From Baffinella frigidus (taxonomy: Eukaryota > Cryptophyceae > Cryptomonadales > Baffinellaceae): DNA of 13,870 nucleotides. The notes under the pieces were generated by a model, which was given only the letters and a program-made list of their open reading frames with translations, had not been told where the DNA came from and did no database searches. This document shows positions 6,156 to 12,937 of this stretch, one piece after another. The stretch's first letter is position 1; each line of letters starts with the position of its first letter. The DNA is taken from assembly GCA_026770585.1 (NCBI GenBank), contig MU646329.1, positions 844,684 to 858,553 of the forward strand, given 5' to 3'. The position numbers and the translations under genes are program-made.

Positions 6156-9100
6156 CTGCCAAAAAACAAAGGCGCGCACACGACGTAAGCGGGGGGAAAA
6201 GCGCGCCAACGACGTAAGCGAGAAAAAAAAGGCGCACAATGTAAGCGCGCAACTCCCCCCCCCCGCCACCCGTCATTGCCACCACCTCACCGATCCGTCA
6301 TTTGAAATCCGGCCAGAAATAACGAATCCAACAATCCAACAATCCAATAATCCGTTATTTGAAATCCATTTGAAATCAGGCCAGAAACAACGGCTTGGTG
6401 TGCTGTGGGATTGGGCGGGAGAAGGCAGGCGTCGCGTTGTTTCGGTCTTGAGGTGCCGCTACGCGAGCCTGCGCGGGATGCTAGTGTACATGCCACCGCG
6501 CCAGAGGGCTCAAGGGACACCGACGCCTTATCCACGTAAGATCTGACGTGGTTGACTTAAGGATTCAAGGGATTTTCCTTGAAAGATTTCGAAAGTGGAT
6601 GTTTCGACCATCCTGGCGTGACACGCCAGGAGAACAAGGCTGCGGTAGCCGCCAACGGCCGCAGGGACAATTTGGCCTCGCCAGTATTTTGCCCCCCCCG
6701 AAATTGTACAGGTGAATTTCATGGGGGGGGGGCTCAAAATTCACCTGTGAAATTTCGGGGGGGGGCGAAACAATGGCGAGCCCAAATCTAAGTGGGCCTT
6801 CGCTATGCACCATTCAAGGCATCCGTTCACGCCGTGTTCGGCTAGTGGGCCTGGGGCGCTACTCAGGAAGGAGGAAGGTGGCAGCGCCCTTGGTGGTCTG
6901 CGGATCCGGGAACCTTCCGGGCGTCGCCTCAGCAAACCTGCGACCCAACAAAAATGGGGATTTAATTTATTTAATTTATAAACTTGGATTAATTTATAAA
7001 CTTGGTTCACTCAATTTTGATTTGTAAATTTTGAGATTATACACTTGGTTCAATGAAATTTACTGCATAGAACGATCTCTGTCAGTAATATTAAAGCAAA
7101 CGTGTAGTAATTTAGATTGAATCCTAGTTTATAAATTAAACGTGTTTCCAGATGCGGTTAAGTTGCGGGAAACGATTAAGGTGGTTCAGTTGCACATTCA
7201 TTGGATAACCACATTCATAGGCTAACGTCCTGAAAATGGGGCAGTTAGGCATACGGCATTGCCTAGGACCTCCTACCGTAGGCCGAGGGATCCTAGGACC
7301 AAAAAGTCTCGGCCTACGGTAGGAGGTCCTAGGCAATGCCGTAGGCCTAGCTACCCCATTTTCAGGCCGTTAGCCTATGAGTGCGCAGCGCGTGTTGGAT
7401 CCTGCGCTGGTTGGATCTTGCGCCGTGTGTTCATCTCCGGAAACGATTAAAAAGAAGACTTTTTCGTCACTTGTAAAGTTGATTCTCCCCTTGAAAACGA
7501 GCCACGTTTGGGATGATTTGTGTTGATACGCCGAAAGTGGCTTATTTTCAAGGTGAGAATCAACCTTACGAGCGACGAAAAAGTCTACTTTTTTGTCGTT
7601 TCCGGAGATAAGTGTGGTGAGGCAGACAAGGGAACTCGTGCCAGCCTCACTACACAACATGTAGTGCTGCGCAGAACGTGTCAGAGCGTCGGAAGAGATT
7701 CGTGTGGCGGGCAGTCAGAACCAGCGTCGACGTTTCGCAGGTTGAGATTTAGGGCAGTGGTGCTGACAGTGTGACAACCTCCCCGAGCACTCGTGTCAGC
7801 CTCACTGCACTCCGAACCAAAATATTTCAGCTAAGTCAACTCCCCCTGAAAGCCAGCGCCTTAAGTCAAATGCCTGCCATGGTGGCAGGGTCCATCTAGA
7901 CGAAATCAGGTAAAAGTTGACTTAGGTGATCTGGTTGACTTAGCTGAAATCTTGTGACTTGGAGTGCACTCGTGTCAGCCTCACTGGACATCTACTGCAA
8001 AGCCACAGGGGGGGTTTCAAAATTCTTGGACACGACACTAAAATTACTTGTAGGTTACCTTTTGACGAATTTTGGTCACGTCCTTGGGGTGAAAATTGCC
8101 TTTTGAGGAGAAAATGGCTCCAAAGTAGCGGAAGCATATGCTTCCGCTACTTTTTGATACCCCCCCTGTGGCTTTTCAGTAGTCGAGGCCGAGCGTCGGA
8201 CGTGTCACGGGGTGAGATTCAGGAGCAGGTGAATTCAACGTTCGGCGTGCGACTTCATGTGAAAACGGTTTTGATTTAAACCCTCGGGAATCGATGAAAA
8301 TTACTACCCGAATGCTTTAATATTACTAATAAAGACCACGCTGTAATATTACTAATAAAGGTCATGCTGTGTAGTCAATTCCATTGCCCGGATTTTTGAA
8401 TTAAAACCGTTTTTATTCGAGATTGATGGGTGTGGGGTGTCGACCGCTTGATCTCTTCGGGCTTCACGGCCTTGTCCCAGTCCATCTGCCACCATACCCC
8501 GAAGGTCAGTGCATGCGCGTCACTGCACTGCGAATCCGGAGATTTTGTAAAAGTCAACACCCCCACAAACCTGTCAACTTGAGAAACGAGGTTCCCCCAC
8601 CATACCCCGAGGGTCGGTGCAGGCAATGTCACTGCTCCAGTGAAAACGCCGCTTTTTAGGGGCCGCGCAACACCAGGATTGGGGTGATTCTGGGGAGAGA
8701 GGCGCTCTAGTTAAAAAGTCGGCATTTGTGTAGTAACTTTTGCTGATTGGTCACGTAAATAGCCATTTATTGGCCAGGCGCGAGGTTGGAACACCTAATC
8801 CTGGTACAAATATTTACAACCCCACATATAAATGGGATCCGCTAGCATTCTCGAGTGTTTGCCTGCCACACAGCGGACTTCGAAGGGATTTCGAACCACC
8901 CCTAAGCGATAAGACCTAGGACCCTACGGTAGGCAATCCATAGGGACATAGGGGGGGTTCCTACGGATAAGGTAACGGATGGGTGGCCCGATTTGGGCCG
9001 AAAATCCCTTCGGAGCCCGCTGTGTGGGGGAGTGGCAAGTTCCTGCGGGAAAGCGGGTCTGAAGGCACTCCATTAGAGTGCCTGCCAACTTCTCACACAG

Positions 9101-11375
9101 CGGGCTACGAAGGCATCGTTGTTAACAAACTTTGCACTGCCACACGAGGCCACCTGTGCGAACATATTCCTAAGTCAAACATTGGATTATTGCCCAGGAA
9201 ACACGCCAAAAGAGAGCAATCGGTCACGTTTCCTCCCGGGTTTTCCGGGGGAAACGTGATCATTTCCCCACAAATTTTCAAAACGCCCCTTTATTGCACA
9301 CAAAGCCTGCACGGCTTTTTCACAAAATCCTAAAACGTCCATCTTAATGTGCGCGGCCACTCAATTTGAACCGCCTTTTATGCTATCTTAAGGATGATTT
9401 CTCTCTTATTTTGCTACATTAGCTTCAAAAAAGCTTCAAAATATAGGAGAAACCCCACCCCAAGATAGCAAAGACACGGTTTCAACTGAGTGGCCTCGCA
9501 CATAAGTTTATTCTGCTAGCATGGGTAGCCTCGTGTGGTACGACAGGTTCCCACACAATCCTAGAACGTCTATGTATTCCTAAAACGTCCATTTATTCTG
9601 TAGGGGTAGCCTCGTGTGGGGCGCTCCGAATTTGCCAGACACTCTTTCAGGGCCTGCGGTTCTCCCGAATTTGCATGAGCAGGTTTTATCTTAAACAAAC
9701 CTTTCTAGAAGTCGTTTTCCTAAAGCCAATTCCCCTACCAATCCGTGACCCTACGTCAACTTCTGCGTAGAGTACAGAACAAGTTGACGGATTTTGTAGG
9801 AGACTTGACTTTAAGAAAACGACACCTAGAAAGGTTAATTTTGAGATAAGGTTGCGCGACAGGTTGCGAGCCGCACCTGGAGGTACTTGGGATGGGTTTT
9901 CTTGTATATTAAAGCTATGTCGAAGCTAATATAGCAAAATAAGAGAGTCACTACCCTTAAGATAGCATAAAAAGCGGGTTAAATTGAGTTGCCCCGCACA
10001 CCAATTCGCCGACCTTGAATGCTCAGTACTGGGGGGGGGGGGGCAGTCACGTATTGCTGCCGGAAAACACAACCACAACCCACTACGCGGAACCACTGTA
10101 TGGATTCACTTGAGCCATTGGGACGAATTGACCTGGGGGTACGACTCACGAAGGAAGGCGCGCATGCCCTGCTCGGTCGCCAGCTCAGGGTCCGAGAAGA
10201 GCGCGTGGTCGGGCCACGTGATGATGTTAGCCGTCCGCCTGAGTAAAAAAACGCAACCCACGCCAGGTCACGAGTCGGAATTTCAGATACAAGTCTTGTT
10301 TTTTAAATTTTGTACCCGGATCCGAAATGCGGAGCAAAAAAAGGGACGTGGAAAGGATGGGGAGCTGCCTCTAACGTGAGACCGCACACTCGTTTAGTAC
10401 TACGGAATGAAACGTTGCGTTGGTACCAGGACACGAACATCATCACGTGGCCACGTTATTAGGGTAATGGACTAAATATGAGGTAGTTAGGCCTACGGCA
10501 TGGCCTAGGACCTCCTACTGTACGCCAAAATCCTAGGACGTTTTGGTCATAGGAGCCCTACGGCCTACGGTTGGCAATTCCGTAGTTTTAGTCCGTTAGC
10601 CTATGAACATACCGTATTGGACTTGGGAAGGCCCTGGGGCATGACGGAACTCATCTCCCATCTCTCCACACAGCGGGCTACGAAGGGATTTTCGGGCCCT
10701 CAGAGCCCGCGTTTCCGTTACCTTATCCGTAGGAACCCCCCTATGTCCCTACGGGTTGCCTACTGTAGGGTCCTAGGTCTTATCGCTTAGGGGTGGTTCG
10801 AAATCCCTTCGAAGTCCGCTGTGTGGCAGACGACTACTCGAGAATGCTAGAGGATCCTATTTATATGCGGGGTTGTAAATATTTGTACCAGGATAAGGTG
10901 TTCCAACCTCGCGCCTGGCCAATAAATGGCTAGTTACGTGACCAATCAGCAAAAGTTACTACACCAACGCCGATTTTTAAAAGCTCATCCGTTTTAAATA
11001 GGCCCCTCTGGCATTCTCGTGTGGGACAAGCGGAGGCAGGGTGTACGCATCGCTCTCCTCTCTTAGGGTTATTGAGATCCTTTAGATTCTTTCAACTCCC
11101 ACCATAGGCGGACTCCGGAACTTATCCTGCAGAAAGGCCATGCTTCCCTTCGGTTCACATCGGGCCACCCGGTTGGGCGGGGGGGGTAGTGGGAAGCGGC
11201 GCCGGCACGGGGGTGGTGGGGGGCGGCGCCAAACGAGAGAGAGATAGAAAGAGAGAGAGAGATATATATATAGATAGATAGAGAGAGAGATAGATAGATA
11301 GAGATAGCGAGTGATAGAGAGAGAGAGAGAAAGAAAGAAAGAGAGAGAGCGAGAAAGAGATAGAGCGATATGTAG

Positions 11376-11417
<42 letters not shown>

Positions 11418-11609
11418 GGCGAGAAAAAGAGAGAGAGCGAGATAGTGTGTGAGAGAGAACCTGTCCTTGCTCTTGCGCGGGAGGATTCCGAGGCGCGTCT
11501 CCTTGCGCACATCCTGCAACCGCACACCCATGTTGGTGTCATCCATCGCCCCTGTGTGTGTACTCTCTCTCTGTCTCTCTCTCTCTCTGTCTCTCGCTGG
11601 GGGGGGAGA

Positions 11610-11652
<43 letters not shown>

Positions 11653-12438
11653 CGCGCGCGCGAGAGAGAGAGAGAGCAGCACGATGGTTGCGCGCCGGGG
11701 CGGATCTCACATCGAAACACTCTTAATTTATCAACTTGGTTGAATGAAATTTACATCACAGAACGATCTTTATCAGTAATATTAAAGTTAACGTGTAGTA
11801 ATTTTGATTGAAATAATAAATTGCAAGTGTTTCGATATGAGATCTAGGGAGCTGCAGCAAACCCGCAACGAGAAGATCTCGCACTGCCTCCACGCCAGAG
11901 GGCTCGAAACATCCACTTTTGAACTCTTTCAGGGTGGATCCCTTGAATGCTTAAGTTAACGACGTGAGATCTAACGTGGATAAGGCGTCGGTTTCCCTCG
12001 AGCCCTCTGGCGTGGCTCGCACTGCCCCGGCGGCAAGGTGACTGGTTCGGAGATGCGGGGTGGTTTCGGGGTGAAGGTTCAGGGAGGGAGGCATAGCTCA
12101 CGTTTCCGAGGCGGGCCCGTTTCTCAAGGCGCATAGACACTCAACTCCACGGCCTCATTTCGATCCTGTGTCGAGAGTAACAGAAGAAGAAGAAGAAGAA
12201 GAAGAAGAAGAAGAAGGAGGGAGGCACAAACCGGGTAGTTAGCCCTACAGTGTTGCCTACGGTAGGCCGTAGGGCCCCCAGGACCTCATGTCACATATGA
12301 CCCTCCCAGGCTCCTGGAGGGAGGCACCTTGCCAGCATAGGTGGAGACCATGACGTACGCCATCTCAGCTTCGGGCGTGCCCCCCCCCCCGATGACCGCC
12401 TCTGCGGGCAGCGGAAAGTCCCCAGCCAGCGAGAGCAC
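5904..12438 (-). CDS. Split gene for FAD-dependent monooxygenase, kynurenine 3-monooxygenase-like (partial)
   Basis: This is the only convincing protein-coding gene. Exons in order of transcription are 12438-12328, 12139 (or 12153)-12102, 10238-10133, 8485-8445, 6937-6863 and 6155-5904. Every junction joins in phase, and the translation has no stop. The product resembles flavin aromatic hydroxylases and kynurenine 3-monooxygenase relatives, which use FAD and NAD(P)H to hydroxylate an aromatic substrate. The key evidence is GDALHAYPPDLGQGVN in the last exon, matching the GD motif that binds the FAD ribityl chain and the following P-x-x-G-Q-G-x-N. Upstream pieces (RTANIITWPDH, FLRESYPQ, RFAEATPGRFPDPQ) lie in the order expected for the region before that motif. 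The N-terminal GxGxxG Rossmann exon and the C-terminal exon are not visible. Introns reach 1.9 kb and are packed with foldback elements. The substrate is unknown. That it is this broad family is fairly sure; the exact exon set is less so. Confidence 0.72.
6156..6300. repeat. Short direct repeats of AAAGGCGCRCAACGACGTAAGCG next to an acceptor site
   Basis: Three imperfect units of about 35 bp run from 6166 to 6255, followed by a C11 run. In the gene's sense they supply the TTTTT tracts ahead of the acceptor at 6156. Confidence 0.65.
6300..6395. repeat. AATCCAACAATCC short repeats and TTTGAAATC direct repeats
   Basis: TTTGAAATCCGGCCAGAAA and TTTGAAATCAGGCCAGAAA flank ACAATCCAACAATCCAATAATCC and CGTTATTTGAAATCC. 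No gene. Confidence 0.6.
6496..6620. mobile_element. CGCCAGAGGGCTC-ended foldback element
   Basis: CGCGCCAGAGGGCTCAAGG and CGACCATCCTGGCGTG form the ends, with internal CCTTATCCACGT, GACTTAAGGATTCAAGGG and TTCGAAAGTGGATGTTTCGA. An inverted copy lies at 11891-12014. Both are in introns of the gene. Confidence 0.75.
6671..6786. mobile_element. Foldback element with C8/G9 arms
   Basis: TTTGGCCTCGCCAGTATTTTG pairs with CGAAACAATGGCGAGCCCAAA. Further in are GCCCCCCCCGAAATT / AATTTCGGGGGGGGGC and AGGTGAATTT / AAATTCACCT, with a G10 loop. No target duplication. Confidence 0.8.
6863..6937 (-). CDS. Exon of the monooxygenase (RFAEATPGRFPDPQ segment)
   Basis: This 75-bp exon follows the acceptor TTGGGTCGCAG and ends at GA|GTAGCG. 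It begins with one base that completes an Arg codon with the CG left by the 41-bp exon, then codes 24 residues including FAEATPGRFPDPQ. It ends with GA, which with the A of the next exon makes Glu. The segment fits the short stretch between the substrate-domain helix and the FAD GD motif in this family. A stop codon (TAG) lies just past the donor, so the splice is needed to keep the frame. The donor is a poor match to GTRAGT. Confidence 0.72.
6960..7155. mobile_element. ACTAC-class foldback element, left end duplicated
   Basis: The right arm (GATTGAATCCTAGTTTATAAATTAAACGTG) pairs with TTTAATTTATAAACTTGGATT at 6970, but AATTTATAAACTTGG occurs twice on the left, an internal duplication. The core is TGAAATTTACTGCA / CGTGTAGTAATTT. 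The apex carries TAATATTAC on the minus strand (7085-7093). Outer ends are unclear. Confidence 0.7.
7215..7380. mobile_element. CCTAGG-class foldback element, intact ends
   Basis: TCATAGGCTAACGTCC ... GGCCGTTAGCCTATGA, the most symmetric copy of the type at 392 and 3925. The flanks (ACAT, GTGC) do not match, so either the target duplication has been lost or the arms recombined. Confidence 0.88.
7431..7611. mobile_element. Foldback element with GGAAACGA arms, TSD GTGT
   Basis: TCATCTCCGGAAACGA ... GTCGTTTCCGGAGATAA, flanked by GTGT (7427-7430, 7612-7615). Arms continue through AAGACTTTTTCGTC and GTTGATTCTC. It lacks both the ACTAC and the CCTAGG core; its centre is GCCACTTTCGG-like. Confidence 0.92.
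7787..7986. mobile_element. Foldback element between 20-bp direct repeats
   Basis: CACTCGTGTCAGCCTCACTG occurs at 7787-7806 and 7967-7986; a variant is at 7635. Between them are GCACTCC...GGAGTGC and ATTTCAGCTAAGTCAAC / GTTGACTTAGCTGAAAT arms, with GCCTGCCATGGTGGCAGG at the centre. Confidence 0.75.
7992..8182. mobile_element. Foldback element with perfect 32-bp palindromic centre
   Basis: CTACTGCAAAGCCACAGGG pairs with CCCTGTGGCTTTTCAGTAG. The interior holds AAAGTAGCGGAAGCAT followed directly by its exact complement (8122-8153). The arms are unequal (about 130 and 30 bases from centre), so the palindrome is off-centre. Confidence 0.75.
8255..8420. mobile_element. ACTAC-class foldback element with two TAATATTAC motifs, TSD GACT/GATT
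   Basis: TCATGTGAAAACGGTTTTGA ... AATTAAAACCGTTTTTATTCGA, flanked by GACT (8251-8254) and GATT (8421-8424). The core is GATGAAAATTACTACCC / GTGTAGTCAATTCCATT. The apex unit TAATATTACTAATAAAG is duplicated 26 bp apart (TAATATTAC at 8318-8326 and 8344-8352, plus strand). Its right edge lies 25 bp from the end of the 41-bp exon. Confidence 0.88.
8445..8485 (-). CDS. 41-bp micro-exon of the monooxygenase
   Basis: On the minus strand the acceptor GGTATGGTGGCAG precedes 13 whole codons (MDWDKAVKPEEIK) plus CG. The exon starts in phase 0, matching the phase-0 end of the preceding exon at 10133. Its two leftover bases make Arg with the first base of the exon at 6937. The peptide, an acidic/basic helix after the FLRESYPQ segment, is plausible here but too short to prove by itself; the two-sided phase match is the main support. 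The donor, GTCGAC, is weak. Confidence 0.62.
8711..9027. repeat. Left arm of 315-bp inverted duplication, including a CACACAGCGG-ended element
   Basis: Bases 8711-8865 (GTAGTAACTTTTGCTGATTGG, TTGGCCAGGCGCGAGG, GGTACAAATATTTACAACC) and the attached element 8866-9027 (CCACACAGCGGACTTCG ... GCCCGCTGTGTGG) recur in reverse order and sense at 10666-10980. Confidence 0.9.
9085..9340. mobile_element. GATTATTGCCC family element with CACGTTTCC hairpin
   Basis: It has a lone CACACAGCGGGCTACGAAGG end (9095), then GCCACACGAGGCCACCTGTGCG, GGATTATTGCCCAGGAAACACG and the hairpin GGTCACGTTTCCTCCCGGG / CCGGGGGAAACGTGATC. Partial relatives: 3497-3600 (reversed) and 13120-13207. ORF 8983-9333 is a by-product. 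Confidence 0.65.
9346..9504. mobile_element. TGTGCGCGGCCACTC-ended foldback element
   Basis: TGTGCGCGGCCACTCAATTTG ... CAACTGAGTGGCCTCGCACA form the ends, arms CTTTTATGCTATCTTAAGG and partner are partly degraded, and GCTTCAAAAAAGCTTC marks the centre. A half-length inverted copy is at 9905-10002. Confidence 0.8.
9515..9625. repeat. Paired GGTAGCCTCGTGTGG / CCTARAACGTC motifs
   Basis: GCATGGGTAGCCTCGTGTGG (9519) and GGGGTAGCCTCGTGTGGG (9604) flank two AATCCTAGAACGTC / TTCCTAAAACGTCC words; a third such word is at 9327. This looks like stacked fragments of the same element end. Confidence 0.6.
9686..9849. mobile_element. Foldback element, TSD GGTT
   Basis: TTATCTTAAACAAACCTTTCTAG ends pair with CTAGAAAGGTTAATTTTGAGATAA, flanked by GGTT (9682-9685, 9850-9853). 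The arms include GTCGTTTTCCTAAAG and ATCCGT/GTCAACTT words; the centre is CTACG...CGTAG. Confidence 0.9.
9905..10002. mobile_element. Inverted half-copy of the element at 9346-9504
   Basis: The complement of TGTGCGGGGCAACTCAATTT, TTATGCTATCTTAAGG, TCTTATTTTGCTA and TTAGCTTC is found in the same order. One end only is present, so this is a truncated copy. Confidence 0.75.
10133..10238 (-). CDS. Exon of the monooxygenase (RTANIITWPDH segment)
   Basis: This 106-bp exon follows the acceptor TTTTTTTACTCAG. One base completes the preceding codon, then 35 codons end exactly at CAG|GTCAAT. It encodes RTANIITWPDHALFSDPE followed by a predicted helix with FLRESYPQ. The beta strand and the W-P-D-H turn, followed by a helix ending in a (F/Y)P dipeptide, correspond to the part of the substrate-binding sheet ahead of the FAD GD motif in kynurenine 3-monooxygenase-like proteins. 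Read-through past the donor meets TGA ten codons later. Poly-G (10031-10043) and repeats lie downstream. Confidence 0.75.
10239..10450. other. Intron sequence, no feature recognised
   Basis: This stretch lies just upstream of the 10238 exon in the gene's sense. It supplies the T-rich tract of the acceptor (plus-strand AAAAAAACGC). No inverted repeat or second exon was recognised. Confidence 0.4.
10457..10606. mobile_element. CCTAGG-class foldback element, imperfect TSD ACGT/ACAT
   Basis: TATTAGGGTAATGGACTAAA ... TTTAGTCCGTTAGCCTATGA, flanked by ACGT (10453-10456) and ACAT (10607-10610). Arms GAGGTAGTTAGGCCTACGGCA; centre CCTAGGACCTCC / TCCTAGGACG. It is the most diverged copy. Confidence 0.75.
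10666..10980. repeat. Right arm of 315-bp inverted duplication
   Basis: The element 10666-10826 (CCACACAGCGGGCTACGAAGG ... CTTCGAAGTCCGCTGTGTGG) is followed by the complement of 8711-8865. The arms are about 1.64 kb apart and enclose the 10133-10238 exon. Small differences (for example GGATCC versus AGGATCCT contexts) show they are not recent. Confidence 0.9.
11234..11460. repeat. GAGA/GATA simple repeat
   Basis: Runs of GA mixed with GATA, ATATATATA (11262-11270) and GAAA. Long serine/leucine ORFs on the minus strand (11069-11720) come from this repeat and are rejected as genes. Confidence 0.9.
11560..11676. repeat. CT run facing a GA run (long simple-repeat hairpin)
   Basis: (CT)n with two GTCT breaks (11562-11596) is followed after CGCTGGGGGGG by (GA)n to 11676. 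The two halves are complementary, giving a hairpin of about 35 bp; it could also be a triplex-type mirror repeat. Confidence 0.85.
11707..11840. mobile_element. ACTAC-class foldback element with TAATATTAC, TSD GATC
   Basis: TCACATCGAAACACT ... AGTGTTTCGATATGA, flanked by GATC (11703-11706, 11841-11844). The core is GAATGAAATTTACATCAC / CGTGTAGTAATTTTGATT. On the minus strand the apex reads CTTTAATATTACTGATAAAG, with TAATATTAC at 11776-11784 and a CTTTA/TAAAG mini-stem. Confidence 0.93.
11891..12014. mobile_element. CACGCCAGAGGGCTC-ended foldback element
   Basis: CACGCCAGAGGGCTCGA and TCGAGCCCTCTGGCGTG are exact inverted ends. The interior has AACATCCACTTTTGAA and ACGTGGATAAGGCGTCGG. It is an inverted relative of 6496-6620. 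Confidence 0.85.
12102..12153 (-). CDS. Probable exon of the monooxygenase (LCALRNGPASE segment), ambiguous start
   Basis: The donor AAC|GTGAGC at 12101 is the second best in the gene. It leaves two bases that make Thr with the first G of the 10238 exon, giving ...NGPASE-T-RTANIIT. The acceptor is unclear. TTGAG at 12140-12141 gives a 38-bp exon in phase 0, matching a GT donor at 12327. ATGAG at 12154-12155 gives a 52-bp exon starting with two codon bases, which would need a GC donor at 12332. The acceptor with the best pyrimidine tract (CACAG at 12166-12167, downstream of a TTC run) puts a stop in every frame. The coordinates given are the longer option. Confidence 0.5.
12183..12217. repeat. 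(GAA)11 microsatellite
   Basis: About eleven uninterrupted GAA units. In the gene's sense this is a TTC pyrimidine tract ending 16 bases before the CACAG acceptor-like site at 12166. Confidence 0.95.
12216..12327. mobile_element. CCTAGG-class fragment between 12-bp direct repeats
   Basis: GGAGGGAGGCAC occurs at 12216-12227 and again at 12316-12327, exactly 100 bp apart. Between them lies AAACCGGGTAGTTAGCCCTAC, GCCTACGGTAGGCCGTAGGGC and AGGACCTCATG, half of a CCTAGG-class element. The second copy overlaps the exon donor at 12327. Confidence 0.65.
12328..12438 (-). CDS. Exon of the monooxygenase (VLSLAGDFPLP segment) with a G11 run
   Basis: This 111-bp, 37-codon phase-0 exon follows the acceptor GTGTCTCGCAG. 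It encodes VLSLAGDFPLP, then a glycine run, then AEMAYVMVSTYAG. The V-L-x-L ... F-P-L-P strand followed by an A-Y-V strand agrees with the middle substrate domain of this flavoprotein group as I know it. The donor is either AAG|GTGCCT (12327) or the GC-type G|GCAAGG (12332). The four glycines come from an 11-base G homopolymer that also breaks easily in sequencing and replication. It sits about 175-190 bp upstream of the next probable exon. Confidence 0.6.
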
Positions 12439-12439
12439 C

Positions 12440-12870
12440 TGCGAGACACGCCCACTGAGCAAGGATAGGGAGAAGATGGAGATCGAGGATAGGGAGAAGA
12501 TGGAGATGAGGGAGAAGACTGAGAAAAGGAGATTGGCCAGGTGTCCGGCTATGGCGGGATTGCTTCGAGCCCAAAGGTCCTGAAGGTGGGACCGAGTGTC
12601 AGAGTTTGTCACACGGAGGAGATCATAAGGGTCGGTTCGAGGGGTGCGTCGTGACATCGCTGTCCGCACGCCGAGAGAGAACAGTGAGAACAGTGCGAAG
12701 CGTAATAAGCGTGAAAGGAGTGAGAAGAGACGCGTGAAAAGACTGAGAAGAAGCGTGAAAAGAGTGAGAAGAGAGGGGCAAAACGCCCGTGGCAAGAGTG
12801 AGAAGAGAGAGGGGTGAAAAGAGTGAGAAGAGAGGGGCACTGAGAAGCGTGAAAAGAGGGAGAAGAGAGG
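12440..12870. repeat. Purine repeats GATAGGGAGAAGATGGA and GTGAAAAGAGTGAGAAGAGAGG
   Basis: Bases 12469-12520 repeat AGGATAGGGAGAAGATGGAGATC about twice. Bases 12675-12870 repeat AGTGAGAAGAG(A/G)GGGGC and CGTGAAAAGA irregularly. In the gene's sense this is a pyrimidine-rich intron. Confidence 0.75.
12520..12579 (-). CDS. Possible small exon upstream of the VLSLAGDF exon
   Basis: The acceptor CCCACCTTCAG precedes exactly 20 codons (starting DLWARSNPAIAGHLA and ending LLFS), followed by GTCTTC. Splicing out the 81-bp TCTCC-rich stretch to 12439 would be in phase 0 and would give ...LLFS-VLSLAGDF. The support is only phase, the acceptor and a plausible peptide; I cannot match the peptide to the family with confidence. 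The whole stretch is also open without splicing. Confidence 0.28.
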
Positions 12871-12937
12871 GGCAGACCTTGTACTTGAGCCCCGCCGCCG
12901 GCGACTTGACCTGCCCGCTCCTTTCCTTTCAGAGATC

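Noticed and set aside
8983-9333. 116-codon plus-strand ORF
   Set aside because: Covers the end of a CACACAGCGG element and the GATTATTGCCC family; no protein family features.
11069-11720. Two overlapping ORFs of over 200 codons on the minus strand
   Set aside because: Both frames are serine/leucine runs from the GAGA/GATA repeat, with no non-repeat conserved segment.
12579-12660. Extension of the possible upstream exon (DPYDLLRVTNSDTRSHLQ)
   Set aside because: Open reading only; no recognisable N-terminal FAD motif and no convincing acceptor.
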